A DNA stretch of 64,000 nucleotides from Dromiciops gliroides (lineage: Eukaryota > Chordata > Mammalia > Microbiotheria > Microbiotheriidae). How positions within the stretch are numbered: the stretch's first letter is position 1; the number at the start of each line of letters is the position of its first letter. Positions 11,918 through 22,450 of this stretch are shown here, one piece after another. The DNA is taken from the NCBI RefSeq assembly GCF_019393635.1, contig NC_057861.1:543378211-543442210 (forward strand), given 5' to 3'. Under the pieces are notes generated by a model. It was given only the letters and a program-made list of their open reading frames with translations. It made no database searches and had not been told where the DNA came from. The position numbers were made by a program, and so were the translations under genes.

Positions 11918-12228
11918 TGTCTCCTAAACTTTTAGGAACACGACAAGTATCCAGGCTTTCCCCACCCCACCCCAAAAATGACCTTTTCATTTTCAAGTGG
12001 ACACCCCATCTATCCTCTATAAAAGCTTTTGCCTTCCTTCTGTTCTGGGAGGAGGATGATTCTAAGCCACCTTCTTCCAGGGGGTGAAGTCTTTGACTTT
12101 CTCTGGCACCAAATGAAAGACCACTTTAATTCAAATTGGACTGTGTGTCTGAGTGTAATTCTTTTACTGAGGAACACCTAAGGACCCTCACCTTTTCCTT
12201 CATGACAATGTGAAATGAATTATTTTCT

Positions 12229-13650
12229 TTTTTTAATTAATAAAGTATTTTATTTTTTTCTTGTTACATGTAAAGATAGTTCTCAACTTCTGTTTATACA
12301 GGCTTTACAATTTCAGATTTTTCTCCCTCCCTCCCCCCTCCCCTAGACAGCAGGTAAACTGATATAGGTTTTATATATATATATATGTATGTATATATGT
12401 ATATATGTATGTATATATAATGTATATAACATATACATATGTATATACATTATGTATATAATGTATATAACATTAATCCTATTTCTGCATTAGTCATGTT
12501 ATAAGAGAAAAATCAGAGCAATGATGAAAAACCTCAAAATAGAAAAAACAACAGCACCAAAAACAAAAGAAATAGTATGGTTCATTTAGCATCTATACTC
12601 CACAGTTCTTTTTTTTTTTCTTGGATTTAGAGATCCTCTTCTATCATGAGTTCCCTGGACCTCTTCTGTACCATTTCATTGGTGAGAAGAATATAGTCCA
12701 CCACAGTAGATCAACACTCAATGTTGATGATACTGTGTACAGTGTTCTTCTGGTTCTGCTCATCTCACTCATCATCAGCCCACGCAAGACCCTCCAGCTT
12801 TCTCTGAATTCCTCCTGCTCATCGTTTCTTACAGCACAATAGTATTCCATTGTATTCATATACCACAACTTGTCCAGCCATTCCCCAATTGATGGGCATC
12901 CCCTTAACTTCCAATTCCTTGCCACCACATAAAGAGCAGCTATAAATATTTTTGTACATGTGGGTCCCTTTCCCCTTTCCATGATTTCTTTGGGAAAAAG
13001 ACCCAAAAGTGGTATTGCTGGGTCAAAGGGTATGCACAGCTTTATCACCCTTTGGGCATAATTCCAAATTGCTCTCCAGAATGGTTGGATCAGTTCACAG
13101 CTCCACCAACAGTGCATTAGTGTTCCAATTTTCCCACAGCTTCTCCAACATTTATTATTTTCCTTTTTTGTCATTTTAGCTAATCTATTAGGTGTCACGT
13201 GGTACCTCAGAGTTGTTTTAATTTGCATCTCTCTAATCATTAGAGATTTAGAGCATTTTTTCATATGGGAATAGATGGCTTTGGTTTCTTCATCAGAAAA
13301 CTGCCTGTTCATATCGTTTGACCATTTCTCAATTGAGGAATGACTTGGATTCTTATAAATTTGATTTAGTTCCCTATATATTTTAGAGATGAGGCCTTTA
13401 TCAGAAGTACTGGCCACAAAAATTGTTTCCCAGCTTTCTGCCTCCCTTCTAATTTTGGATGCATTGCTTCTGTTTGTACAAAAATTTTTAAATTCAATGT
13501 AATCAAAATCATACATTTTGAATTTTATAATATACTCTATCTCTTGTTTGGTCATAAACTGTTTTCCTTTCCAAAGTTCTGATAGGTAGACTATTCCTTT
13601 CTCTCCTAATTTACCTATGGTATCACTTCTTATGTCTAAATCGTGTATCC
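12229..13650 (-). mobile_element. 5'-truncated L1 with intact ORF2 C-terminus
   Basis: Flanked by the perfect 18-bp duplication TGAAATGAATTATTTTCT at 12211-12228 and 13651-13668. On the minus strand, 13555-12644 is open for 303 codons. It matches the L1 ORF2p C-terminal region (LMHCWWSCELIQPFWRAIWN, then NWKLRGCPSIGEWLDKLWY and NTMEYYCAVRND). A 3'UTR with a C/T-rich block and a TA/TG microsatellite follows, then a poly-A at the left. The 5' part of ORF2 and all of ORF1 are missing. Confidence 0.93.
12373..12475. repeat. (TA)n/(TATG)n microsatellite
   Basis: Alternating TATATG/TATGTA repeats within the L1 3'UTR. Confidence 0.9.
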
Positions 13651-13799
13651 TGAAATGAATTATTTTCTAACGAGCATTAAGTACTGATATTTGGAGTAGA
13701 CCAAGGGTCTGAGGCTGAGGATATTACAAAAAAATTCTCTTAGACTATGGCCATGAGCTGGTTGGATGAGGAGAATGATGATCAGTAATGTAGGTACAG

Positions 13800-14215
13800 A
13801 TACTGTTTCTACCTTTTTTGTTTTGTTTTTTTTTTGTTTTTGAGGTTTTCCCTTTTGTTCTGATTCTTTTTTTTGTGTGTGAGGCAATTGGGGTTAAGTG
13901 ACTTTCCTAGGGTCACACAGCTAGTAAGTGTCAAGTGTCTGAGGTCAGATTTGAACTCAGGACCTCCTGAATCCAGGGCTGGTGTTCTATCTATTGTGCC
14001 GCCTAGCTGCCCTCCTGATTCTTTTTTCACAACACGACTAATGCAGAAATATGTTTAATGTGGTTATATATATATTGGATTACTTGCTGTTTAGGGGAGG
14101 GGAGAGGGAAGGGGGGGAGGGAGAAAAATTTGGAACTAGAAATCTTTTAAAAACAAATGTTGAAAACTATCTTTACATGTAACTAGAAAATAATAAAATA
14201 CTTTTATGATTTAAA
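13800..14215 (+). repeat. L1 3' end (sense), interrupted by a SINE
   Basis: Plus-strand counterpart of the 11.5 and 12.3 kb L1 3' ends, ending AACTAGAAAATAATAAAATA before the A-rich tail near 14215. The SINE at 13871-14012 divides it. Confidence 0.75.
13871..14012 (-). repeat. CORE-SINE, mixed type
   Basis: Tail GAGGCAATTGGGG is as type A, but the body has GAATCCAGGGCTGGTG as type B. CTGATTCTTTTTT flanks both ends. Confidence 0.85.
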
Positions 14216-14359
14216 AAAATGAAGTGAGGCAGAAAGGCTAAAAGACTCAAGCTCCAGACTTTGAAGGCATCCTCTGTTGGGACAATGGCAGAAGTCAGAG
14301 TTGCATAATAGATTACTATACTGGATTGTTCCTAATTCTACACAAGGTAGTTATATAGA

Positions 14360-15425
14360 AGTAATTGGTAGAATTTGGCACATATCAGTCTAGGGTCATC
14401 ATTGACTATTTTTCACCTGTGGGTCAGGAGAGTACTAGTAAGAAAGTACTTGTACTGGTACTAGTAAAAAAGATTTTAATGGCCCAAGATAAGCTGCTGC
14501 TATCACCAAGAAGGGTGAGACTTTGCCTTTTGTGTACTAAGGCAAGTACTGCTGATTCATACTGCATCTTTGGAGAATATAAACACTAGCAAACCTTTGG
14601 ATTTTGTCATTATTGACTTCCTATCTCTGGAAGGATATCATAAAAACATAAATCATATGTAGGTGATAACTGAACATTCCATAAGATATGCTCACAAAAA
14701 ATTTCACCCAGGAACCAGAAAGTTTCCATAATTGTTAAAGTTTTGTGGAAAAAATATTTTTCAGTACATAGACTTCCTACCAAGATCCATTTAGACCAAG
14801 GCACTGACCCTGAAAACACATTGTTCAAGGAGATGTTAGTTTTGGATGCCATCATCTAAAACCATGCACACCTTACTACTCTCAAGGGAACCCATAACCT
14901 GAGTGTTCCAATTGTATACAGCTGAATAAGGAACACAGATGGGAAGATCTCAGTGGAGCCAACAGGTGGCTTTCTTAGTAAACAAGTACAACTCCGCCAG
15001 GAATAATGACACAGGCTCCATATTCTACCTACTGAAATTTGGGTGAGAGCCAAAGCTACCTACTGACATGTGTTTTGGAGACTCTGAAGATGGTGAGACT
15101 GCAGACATTCACAACCAGTATACTTACTTCTTGGCTGAGAGAGAAGCTGAACGAAGCTTACTTAACACCTGCTTACAATGCCACTTCAGAAGAGTGCTTT
15201 AAGAAACAAATAAGTGTATGATACTCAGATGTAATTGTCAAGACCTTTAACAAAGAACCTAGAAACCTTGATGCCCATAGAAACATACAAGTTGGCAGAT
15301 AAATGGAAAGATACTCCATTTCTGGATATGGAAAGACTGGGCAATGTGTCTTTTTATAAAATAGTCCTAGAGCTTTATAGGATCTCTCTAAAGGCAATTC
15401 ACCACAACCAATTTTTCAGATAAGT
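14360..15425 (+). pseudogene. Ty3/gypsy-like retrotransposon integrase relic
   Basis: Broken across several frames, so not translatable as one protein. In order: a Cys-rich segment at 14520-14540; VIIDFLSLEGYHKNIN at 14606-14653 (the first catalytic Asp); IHLDQGTDPENTLFKEML at 14785-14838 (the second Asp in the S/LDQG motif); a segment at about 14890-14915 with the third acidic residue (Pro-Glu); and, after more stops, KLADKWKDTPFLDMERLGNV at 15289-15348, a GPY/F-like C-terminal integrase module. Order, spacing and motifs are those of Ty3/gypsy Pol, as in the old mammalian gypsy elements. There are stops between every segment. LTRs were not identified. A retroviral origin is less likely because of the DFLSLE and KLADKW motifs. 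Confidence 0.72.
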
Positions 15426-15579
15426 GAGTTGTTTGGATTCCCAGATAAGAAGGTAGAGATTGATGGATGCCTTCCTCATTGGGTTCTTAGCAAAAGAGAC
15501 CTCCTACCAGTTGTACAAAAACTGTCTGGACCATATAATGGCTCAGAAATTGACACTTCAAGAGAAGAATTTGTGTCCA

Positions 15580-15642
15580 AACCACTCCAGTATCTCTGCC
15601 AAGAAAACCCCAAAATGGGGTCACAAAGAGTCAGATCCAGAT
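15580..15642 (+). repeat. MAR1/RTE tail fragment
   Basis: Only the 3' part of a MAR1-type SINE (CACTCCAGTATCTCTGCCAA, then GGGGTCACAAAGAGTCAGAT), lying at the end of the gypsy relic. Confidence 0.6.
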
Positions 15643-15869
15643 CCAGAGGCAACACTTTTCTTGCCTGAAACTTGAACTGTAGAGATGGCTAAGGCACAGA
15701 ATATAGTAACAGGGCCAGTCATCCTGAGCCTTCCACAAGTTCAGGTTTAGAGATGCAAAACTACAGACCTGATTAGAACTCTGACAAGTCCTATCAGGGG
15801 CAGATAAGCCAGCATACCACAGGATATCTAAGTCTACTTACTTGACTTGTCTATTTGACTTTAGGACTA

Positions 15870-16190
15870 ACTTAAAGAAGAAACTGGAGAAATGGTTACA
15901 CATGTAGCTAGATGACATTGCTAATTTTACCATCTTAATATATCATTTACATATAATTGCATATAGTCATACACTTACTACTTTATGCATGCATGTGCAT
16001 GTATTTCTGTAACATGTGCATGTAATATATTCTGCACAAAATTTAAGCCATCACTGAAATTGCCTCTCAAGTAATACTTTTACTGTTCTATGTATATTGC
16101 TTGTATTATTGATGTATACTTGTTGTGAATAATACCCTGAGATGATTAGCTAGGATGCCAAGTTAATGTTCCTTCTTTCCATTAAGAGCT
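15870..16190. other. no recognisable feature
   Basis: A/T-rich DNA with ATGCATGTGCATGT-type alternation around 15990-16025. No gene seen. Confidence 0.5.
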
Positions 16191-16199
16191 GATATTTGA

Positions 16200-16336
16200 G
16201 GGGGCAGCTAGGTGGCGCAGTGGATAGAGCACCGGCCCTGGAGTCAGGAGTACCTGAGTTCAAATCCGGCCTCAGACACTTAACACTTACTAGCTGTGTG
16301 ACCCTGGGCAAGTCACTTCACCCCAATTGCCTCACT

Positions 16337-16362
<26 letters not shown>
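16200..16362 (+). repeat. CORE-SINE, type A, young-looking
   Basis: Very close to the window's type A consensus, with an uninterrupted A-tail of about 26 and the perfect 14-bp duplication AGAGCTGATATTTG at 16185-16198 and 16364-16377. Confidence 0.95.
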
Positions 16363-16367
<5 letters not shown>

Positions 16368-16504
16368 TGATATTTGTTTTGATACTGTGATGTTTAATTT
16401 TACATGTTAAGTATGCTACAGCTGATTTTGCAAGGGACTGCAAAATTTTGATCTTTGGGAAGAAAGTCGTGGGAAGCCAGAAAATGGTATCCTGTATTTG
16501 TTGG

Positions 16505-16805
16505 TTTTTGTCCTTTGTTCACAAAGAGGACCATGACATCCAGAGGTGAAGTCATGACTTGCAGTCAATTGGATTTAAATGAGGGAGGGCTGTGCAAGGT
16601 CACCAACCTCACTCTCTCCTCTAGAGTCATCTGGGTCCAGTGGCAAGATATATATCAGGATAACTGGAAATAACCCTGGATGTTTAAGGCAATTAGGGTT
16701 AAGTGGCTTGCCCAGGGTCACACAGCTAGTGTCTGAGGTGAAATTTGAACTCAGATCCTCCTAACTTCAGGGCCAGTGCTTAGTCTACTGGGCCACCTCA
16801 CTACT
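16505..16805 (+). repeat. composite repeat: unnamed family plus CORE-SINE
   Basis: 16505-16680 starts TTGTCCTTTGTTCACAAAGA and contains GGGTCCAGTGGCAAGATATA; it recurs at 24125-24310 and, reversed, at 21660-21790 and 54415-54530. It runs straight into an antisense CORE-SINE (16685-16800). The junction suggests one composite family. The strand given is that of the first half. Confidence 0.6.
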
Positions 16806-16859
16806 CACTATCCTATATTGATCTTTGGGGCCTGAGAAGACTTACCCATTACTCATTCC

Positions 16860-17008
16860 TTTTTTTGTGTGTGGGGCAATGGGGGGTTAAGTGACTTGCC
16901 CAGGGTCACACAGTTAGTAAGTGTCAAGTGTCTGAGGCCGGATTTGAACTCAGGTACTCCTGAATCCAGGGCCAGTGCTTTATCCACTGTGCCACCTAGC
17001 TGCCCCCC
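16860..17008 (-). repeat. CORE-SINE, type B
   Basis: Full-length. ATTAYTCATTYC flanks both sides (about 16849 and 17008). Confidence 0.9.
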
Positions 17009-17009
17009 A

Positions 17010-17680
17010 TTATTCATTTCTAAGGGAGCAGAGGGGGAAAAAGAGGTTTCATGAGAGGGGATGATGTCAAAAGGCTGTTGGGGATGAGCAGAGAAAGAGA
17101 TGCCATGTTGGATGCTACTGCTGCTAGCACCACCTCCTACTACCACCATGACTGAACTGTCAGGAAAGAATGGTGAGATGAAAGAGTCAATTGCAACAGT
17201 TCTGTCATCTCTGTTGCCAAAGGGATTTAAAAAAACCCACCAAACTAGTGAGATCCAAAGTTTTCCTCACTATCACTCACACCCGCTGAACCGTATTCCC
17301 AATTTTTGTTCCATAAGTCTATTTGATTTCTGGGCTTGTTTAGGATGGACTTTTTTTGGTTTTGTTTTACCATTTGTTTTTCAAGAAATTGGTTTTTGTA
17401 AACTACTGTGTCTGCTTAGGGTAGTGTGGGCTTGTATGTGTTCCCTATGGGGTTAAACAAAACTGAGAGGGAAACAATTATGTGGAGAGATTAGACATAA
17501 TTATAGTTTGGAGGTATTACCTGGCCAAAACAAACAGGGTATCAATACTAAGAGATATTTCCAAACCCTATTTTATAACTCTCCAACAGCAGAGAAAAAT
17601 ACCGCATGAATCTGGACCACATGAACCTAGGAATAGCCTGAGCCTAAAATAGCACAAGTGGAGAAAGGGAAGAGTTATCT
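17010..17680. other. no recognisable feature
   Basis: A 118-codon open frame (17100-17456) lacks splice or family support. Unique-looking sequence. Confidence 0.45.
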
Positions 17681-17689
17681 GGAGTCTTT

Positions 17690-17846
17690 TTTGTTTTGTT
17701 TTTTTGTTTTAGTGAGGCAATTGGGGTTAAGTGACTTGCCCAGGGTCACACAGCTAGTAAGTGTTAAGTGTCTGAGGCTGGATTTGAACTCAGGTACTCC
17801 TGACTCCAGGGCCGGTGCTCTATCCACTGCACCACCTAGCCGCCCC
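17690..17846 (-). repeat. CORE-SINE, type A
   Basis: Flanked by ATCTGGAGTCTTTTT on both sides (17677 and 17848), with a (TTTTG)n tail. Confidence 0.92.
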
Positions 17847-17924
17847 AATCTGGAGTCTTTTTAAACTCTTTTGAGGCCTATTGACTGAGATATCTTTGGT
17901 TCTTTTGTACTCAGTAAACTCCAG

Positions 17925-18420
17925 TGGTTCCCTCTTAGGTCCAGGATGAAATAGAAAATACTCTGTTTGGCATGCAGAACCCTTCACAACCTAGCCCCCT
18001 CCTGTCTTTCTAGTCTTCTTATACCTTACTCCTCTCCATAGCCTTTACAACCCAGAAGTATCTTCCTTCTTGTTCCTATGTTCATCTCTTGACTCTATGC
18101 CTTTTGATGTTCCCTATGCCAGAATGTGCTCCTTCTTCATTTTGGTCTACTGGCTTCCCTGGGTTCCTTCAACATTTGGCTCAAATCCTGCCTTTTGCAG
18201 GAGGTCCTTCCCAAACCATTCTCTAGTGGCCTTCTCTTTGAGGTTACCTTCCATCTACTCTAAACAAATTCTGTATGTACATACTTGTTTCTAATTTGGC
18301 TCCTTCCATGGAATCTTCCTGAGGGCAAGGACTGTGTTTTCATCTTTTTGTATATCTCCAGTACTTACCATAGTTCTTGATACAAGGTAAGTATTAATAA
18401 AAAGACTTGTTGACTGACTT
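17925..18420 (+). repeat. L2 LINE 3' end
   Basis: Runs from CCAGGATGAAATAGAAAATA through a C/T-rich body to CTGAGGGCAAGGACTGTGTT at 18320-18339 and the AATAAA-containing terminus near 18400. Confidence 0.75.
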
Positions 18421-18649
18421 CCAGCCTGGAAGTTTCATTAAAACTCCTTCCCCAAAGTGGGAAAAAGACGGCAGAGACTAAAGAGAAAAACATACCCAAT
18501 GCCTGATGGAGAAGTTGGGAATAAAGAGTGACCCTAACATAAAAGAGGGTGGGGCATCAAGGAGTAACTAGTTCTAAGCACAAGCACTTACTACCCCACA
18601 CAATTGTTAGACATTATATGTAGTCCTAAATCATGCCTCATATTCATGT

Positions 18650-18797
18650 CTTTTTTTTTTTGTGGGACAATGAGGGTTAAATGACTTGCCCAGGGTCACA
18701 CAGCTAGTAAGTGTCAAGTGTCTGAGGCTGGATTTGAACTCAGGTCCTCCTGAATCCAGGGCTGGTGCTTTATCCACTGCACCACCAAGCTGCCCCC
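18650..18797 (-). repeat. CORE-SINE, type B
   Basis: TCATATTCATGT flanks both ends (about 18637 and 18804). Confidence 0.9.
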
Positions 18798-18984
18798 CAT
18801 ACTTCATATTCATGTAACCCAGACATTTTGCTATCTGTCTCTTCACAATGCACAAATATGCTCATAATTTCTTATATTTCTACCACTTACTCTGGGAATA
18901 GTAATCAAAATACTACTTACATTGCTTCTGGAAAGAGCATGGCAATCTATTGTCCCATAGCTTCACTTACCATCCTTGTGACTC

Positions 18985-19170
18985 ACAAGACCAGAACTAC
19001 TTTCTCTATCACTACCTCATAAGTGTTATTTCCCCTTATTAGAAGGTAAGCTCCTTAAAGACAAGGACTGTCTCATTTTTGTTTCTGTACTCTACCTCCT
19101 AGCACCTACCACAGTGCCTGAGGCATAGTAGATGCTTAATACATACTTTTTCATTCATGGAGGACAGGTA
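18985..19170 (+). repeat. L2 3' end fragment
   Basis: Contains GTAAGCTCCTTAAAGACAAG and ACCACAGTGCCTGAGGCATA, the L2 terminus. Confidence 0.65.
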
Positions 19171-19174
19171 GAGG

Positions 19175-19905
19175 AAAAATAGGCTAAGTTCTGAGAATTG
19201 AAGCTTCACCAACTCCCACCCTTGAAAATACTGCCCTCCCCATCTTTGTAATCTTGCTGACAGATCTGTTTAAAAAAATAAAACAAAAAACCAGAATTGT
19301 GGGGTGGTGGAACAGTGGAGAAGAAAGGAAGAGTAGCAGAAGAGTGAGCACTGAGCAACCAGAATTACCCTGTTAATTGGCAGAGCAATTTCTTTACCAG
19401 AAAAAATAGACCCACAAGAATATTTCCTTTAAGAAAAAATTTTTTTAAATGAAGAAACTCTTTTGTGGAGGAAAAAACTCTCCTGCCCAAATTTACTCGT
19501 CTAAAAGGTGGATTTTGCAGACTCAGTGGGCATTCAGACAGATTCTTGGCTACTCAGAAATTGCTCATCCCTTGTGGGAATTATTTTGACTTATTTGCTT
19601 CTCCTCCTTCTTGAATTCATTGCTCATAATTGTATTGTTATTTGTTGAGTTTCAGGGTGAAAAAGTAGATAAAACACACATTGGGCAATGTTACTTAATG
19701 GGTCTAGCTCTGGTCAATTAAATGTATTGGGGTCCCTAGATACAAGCTTTGGATGAAGGAAGTTGGGAAATTGATTTCATTCATGTCAGTGTGAAGGTGT
19801 GACCCCACATAACCCAAACCTTTGATCCTATGACAGCTTTTAACTACTAACATTTTAACTAAACTCTGACCTCAAGTGTTCAGGACACTGGTTTAGCAAT
19901 CTCAG
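19175..19905. other. no recognisable feature
   Basis: Unique-looking intergenic DNA. No exon or repeat recognised. Confidence 0.5.
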
Positions 19906-20025
19906 ATCAAGTCAATAAGTATTTATTAAGTGTTTTTCTATGTGCCAGGCACTGTGCTAAGTTTTAAGAATAGAAAGAAAGACAAAAAATAGCCCTGACT
20001 CTCAGAGTTTACAGAAAGTCCAAGT
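19905..20025 (-). repeat. L2 3' end fragment (antisense)
   Basis: AATAAGTATTTATTAAGTGT, then GTGCCAGGCACTGTGCTAAG. Confidence 0.62.
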
Positions 20026-20409
20026 TACAAAGTGGCAGATTTAGCCTGAAGAGAAGGAAAAAATTCCTAGAAATCAGACCTGTTCACAAAGGGAATGGGC
20101 TGCTTTGAGAGGTATAGTTACCTTTCCCTGAAGGTCTTCTGAGGCTAGGGGTCTGGGTATCAGAAATGTCAGTTTGATTATTTTTTTTCATCAATTTTCC
20201 ACTTAAATTGGTAGCAAATTATTACTAAGCCAGTCAATTCCTTCAAGTGCTTAAAAGGAACTAAGGGGTTAACAGCCAGTTTCAATAGATTGGGGTGGGT
20301 GGTAAGTTTGGAGTCCTGTCTTGGCAGCAAGTAAAATCCAATGGTTAGGGGGTAGAGAGGAGAAAACTGAGATACCAAAGCTAAAGGAGCAGACAGAAAG
20401 CTATAATAA

Positions 20410-20640
20410 AGTCTAACCTAGGAGAGGCAGTGTGGTATAGTGGAAAGAACACTGAAATTGGAGTCATAAGACCTGGATCTAAATTTTAGCTTGTCTAGTT
20501 ACTTGGGGCTAGTGACTTTGGGCGAGTCACAATTTTAGGTATAAATTAGACTAAATGGTCTCTGAAGTCCTTTCCAATTCACATTTTTACCTCAGTTGTA
20601 CCCTTCTTGGGCCTCAGTTTCTTCATCTGCAAAATTAAAA
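20410..20640 (+). repeat. MIR-family SINE
   Basis: Contains GTGGTATAGTGGAAAGAACA, then GGCGAGTCAC and TTCTTCATCTGCAAAATT. Diverged, as is usual for MIR. Confidence 0.6.
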
Positions 20641-20650
20641 CATTACATAG

Positions 20651-21347
20651 TGTGAGAAAATTATTAATAATAGGGGTTGCTGAGAGAGCCGGGCCTGACC
20701 TTTCTTAAGGTCAGCCCAGAGTCAGGAAGTTCCCGCATTCAAAACCACACCATCTGAAAACCTTGTTCCCGCCAAAGGATTTGTTCTCTGACCTCAGCAC
20801 AACTGCACATCCAGTGAACCAACAGATTTGAGTGATGCTAGCCAATTAGCTTTGAACAATGTTTATGGGCGGGCTCTGCTCCGGCCCTCAGCAAGCTTGC
20901 ACAGACACTCACTCTCTTTGGTGCTTGAACTGGGTGAGAGCAGATGCAGCCCTCTACAATTCCACATTTTCTCTCTTCTATTTCCTAGCTAGGCTTTCCT
21001 ATCTTTCAGAGCCATATGGGCTCTCTTTACTAATATTTAATTCCTTTTTTTTTTTTTTTGGTGAGATAATTGGGGTTAAGTAACTTGCCCAGGGTCACAC
21101 AGCTAGTAAGTGTCAAGTGTCTGAGGCCAGATTTGAACTCAGGTACTCCTGACTCCAGGGGCCAGTGCTTTATCCACTGTGCCACCTAGCTGCCCCGCTA
21201 ATATTTAATAAATGTTTAATACCCAAAACTGGTGCAGTAGCCTCTAATTTCTAAGTTACAAATTTTCCCTACGCTTGGGACAGTAATAGGGCCACCACAT
21301 TTTATTTTATTTTTAATAACAGACCACATTTAATTTTACTCGTCACA
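20651..21347 (+). mobile_element. solo LTR with terminal TGTGA/TCACA and 4-bp duplication
   Basis: Starts TGTGAGAAAATTATT and ends CTCGTCACA. The ends are inverted repeats (TGTGA/TCACA). ATAG occurs immediately outside both ends (20647-20650 and 21348-21351), the 4-bp duplication common for class I (ERV1-like) elements. A poly-A signal (AATAAATG) lies near 21208. A SINE inserted within it. Without that SINE it is about 530 bp. No internal viral coding region adjoins it. Confidence 0.72.
21045..21196 (-). repeat. CORE-SINE inside the solo LTR
   Basis: Flanked by the perfect duplication CTAATATTTAAT at 21030-21041 and 21198-21209. It is younger than the LTR. The tail is as type A. Confidence 0.92.
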
Positions 21348-21659
21348 ATAGATAATCGCTAACGGCCCTTCTTTTACTAACTCCTATGATCCTCAGTTGG
21401 GAGGCCTGGATCCAAAGTCACTCTCTAAGATTTATTAGCTATGATATCTTGATTGAGCCATTTAAACTTCTGAGCCCCTATTTCTTTATCAGTAACATAG
21501 ATAAAATAATACTTGTTCTATATTCCTCATTATGTTGCTCTGAGAAAATAATCATAGAATCTCAGAATTAAAAGGGACTCCCGAGGCTATTTAGCCCAAT
21601 AGCAAATAAATGAAAATATCTTACAAAACATAAGCATCTCAGGCCATCACTAGTTATCT

Positions 21660-21795
21660 TGACTTTTGTCTTGCCATTGGACTTCAATGACTCTGAAGGC
21701 TAGAGTGAGGCTGATGACTTTGCAAGGCTCTGCCTCACTTATATCTAATTCATGTGCAAATCAACCCTCTTAATGTCCTCGGTTCTCTTTAGAAA
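21660..21795 (-). repeat. unnamed marsupial repeat (same family as 16505)
   Basis: Antisense: GATGACTTTGCAAGGCTCTG, then ATGTGCAAATCAACCCTC and GGACAAACAAG. Confidence 0.5.
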
Positions 21796-21832
21796 ATAAG
21801 GACAAACAAGCTGATCCAGAATCTACTCTTCA

Positions 21833-21998
21833 GGGGCAGCTAGGTGGCGTAGTGGATAAAGCACCGGCCCTGGATTCAGGAGTACCTCATTTCAAATCTG
21901 ACCTCAGACACTTGATACTTACTAGCTGTGTGACCCTGGGCAAGTCACTTAACCCCCATTGCCCTGCGAAAACAAAACAAAACAAAACAAAAAAACAA
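21833..21998 (+). repeat. CORE-SINE, type B
   Basis: Full-length with an (AAAAC)n tail. Confidence 0.9.
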
Positions 21999-22019
21999 AA
22001 AGTGATTTTCCAGCTTTCA

Positions 22020-22202
22020 TCTGAAAACTTCCAAGAAGAAAGGAAGAAACAGGAAGAAAGGAAGGAAAAAAGAGACAAGAAGGAAGAGGAAGGAAGAGAA
22101 AGAACGAAAAAAGGAAGGAAGGAAGAGATGAAAAGAGGAAGAAGAGAGAGGAAGGAAGAGAAGAAGAGAGGAAGCAAGGAAGGCAAGAAGGAAAGAAAGA
22201 GA
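22020..22202 (+). repeat. polypurine (GGAA/GAGA) tract
   Basis: About 180 nt almost free of pyrimidines on the plus strand, made of AGGAAG, GAAAG and AGAGG units. Long spurious open frames in several frames come from it. Confidence 0.92.
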
Positions 22203-22450
22203 CCAAATGTGCCTCTGCAACTTTCACCCTTTGCTTCTAGTTCTGTCCTCTAATGCCAAACAGAAGGCTAATCTCTCTTCCACATGACAGCTATCATGTT
22301 CCTCCTAATTCTTTTTATCAGTATAAACAACCCCAGGGCCTTCAAAGGATCTTTATGTGCAAAATTGAAACTAGGTTGGGGTGATCAGAACTTTGACCCA
22401 CTGTGCTGAAATGTAGGAAGCACAGCACAGCAGCATGGAAAAACTTGAGT

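Larger units (their letters stand above)
11147..12210 (+). mobile_element. LTR (solo, tentative), split by a SINE and an L1 3' end
   Basis: With the SINE (11261-11402) and L1 piece (11543-11917) removed, about 545 bp remain, running from TGTGAGAAAC to CTTCATGACA. That is the TG...CA form of an LTR. A TATA box (CTATAAAAGC) lies near 12018. No matching target-site duplication is clear (ATCC left, ATGT right). I see no internal viral genes. Confidence 0.5.

Noticed and set aside
12644..13555. 303-codon open frame as a host gene
   Set aside because: It is the L1 ORF2p C-terminus within a truncated L1 with a target-site duplication.
21852..22253. 133-codon plus-strand open frame and overlapping minus-strand frames
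   Set aside because: Made of a SINE plus a polypurine tract; Lys/Glu/Arg runs come from GGAA repeats.
1..22450. Exons of a neighbouring gene downstream of OTOA
   Set aside because: Looked for on both strands. No set of splice-bounded, family-recognisable exons was found, though a single small exon could be missed by eye.
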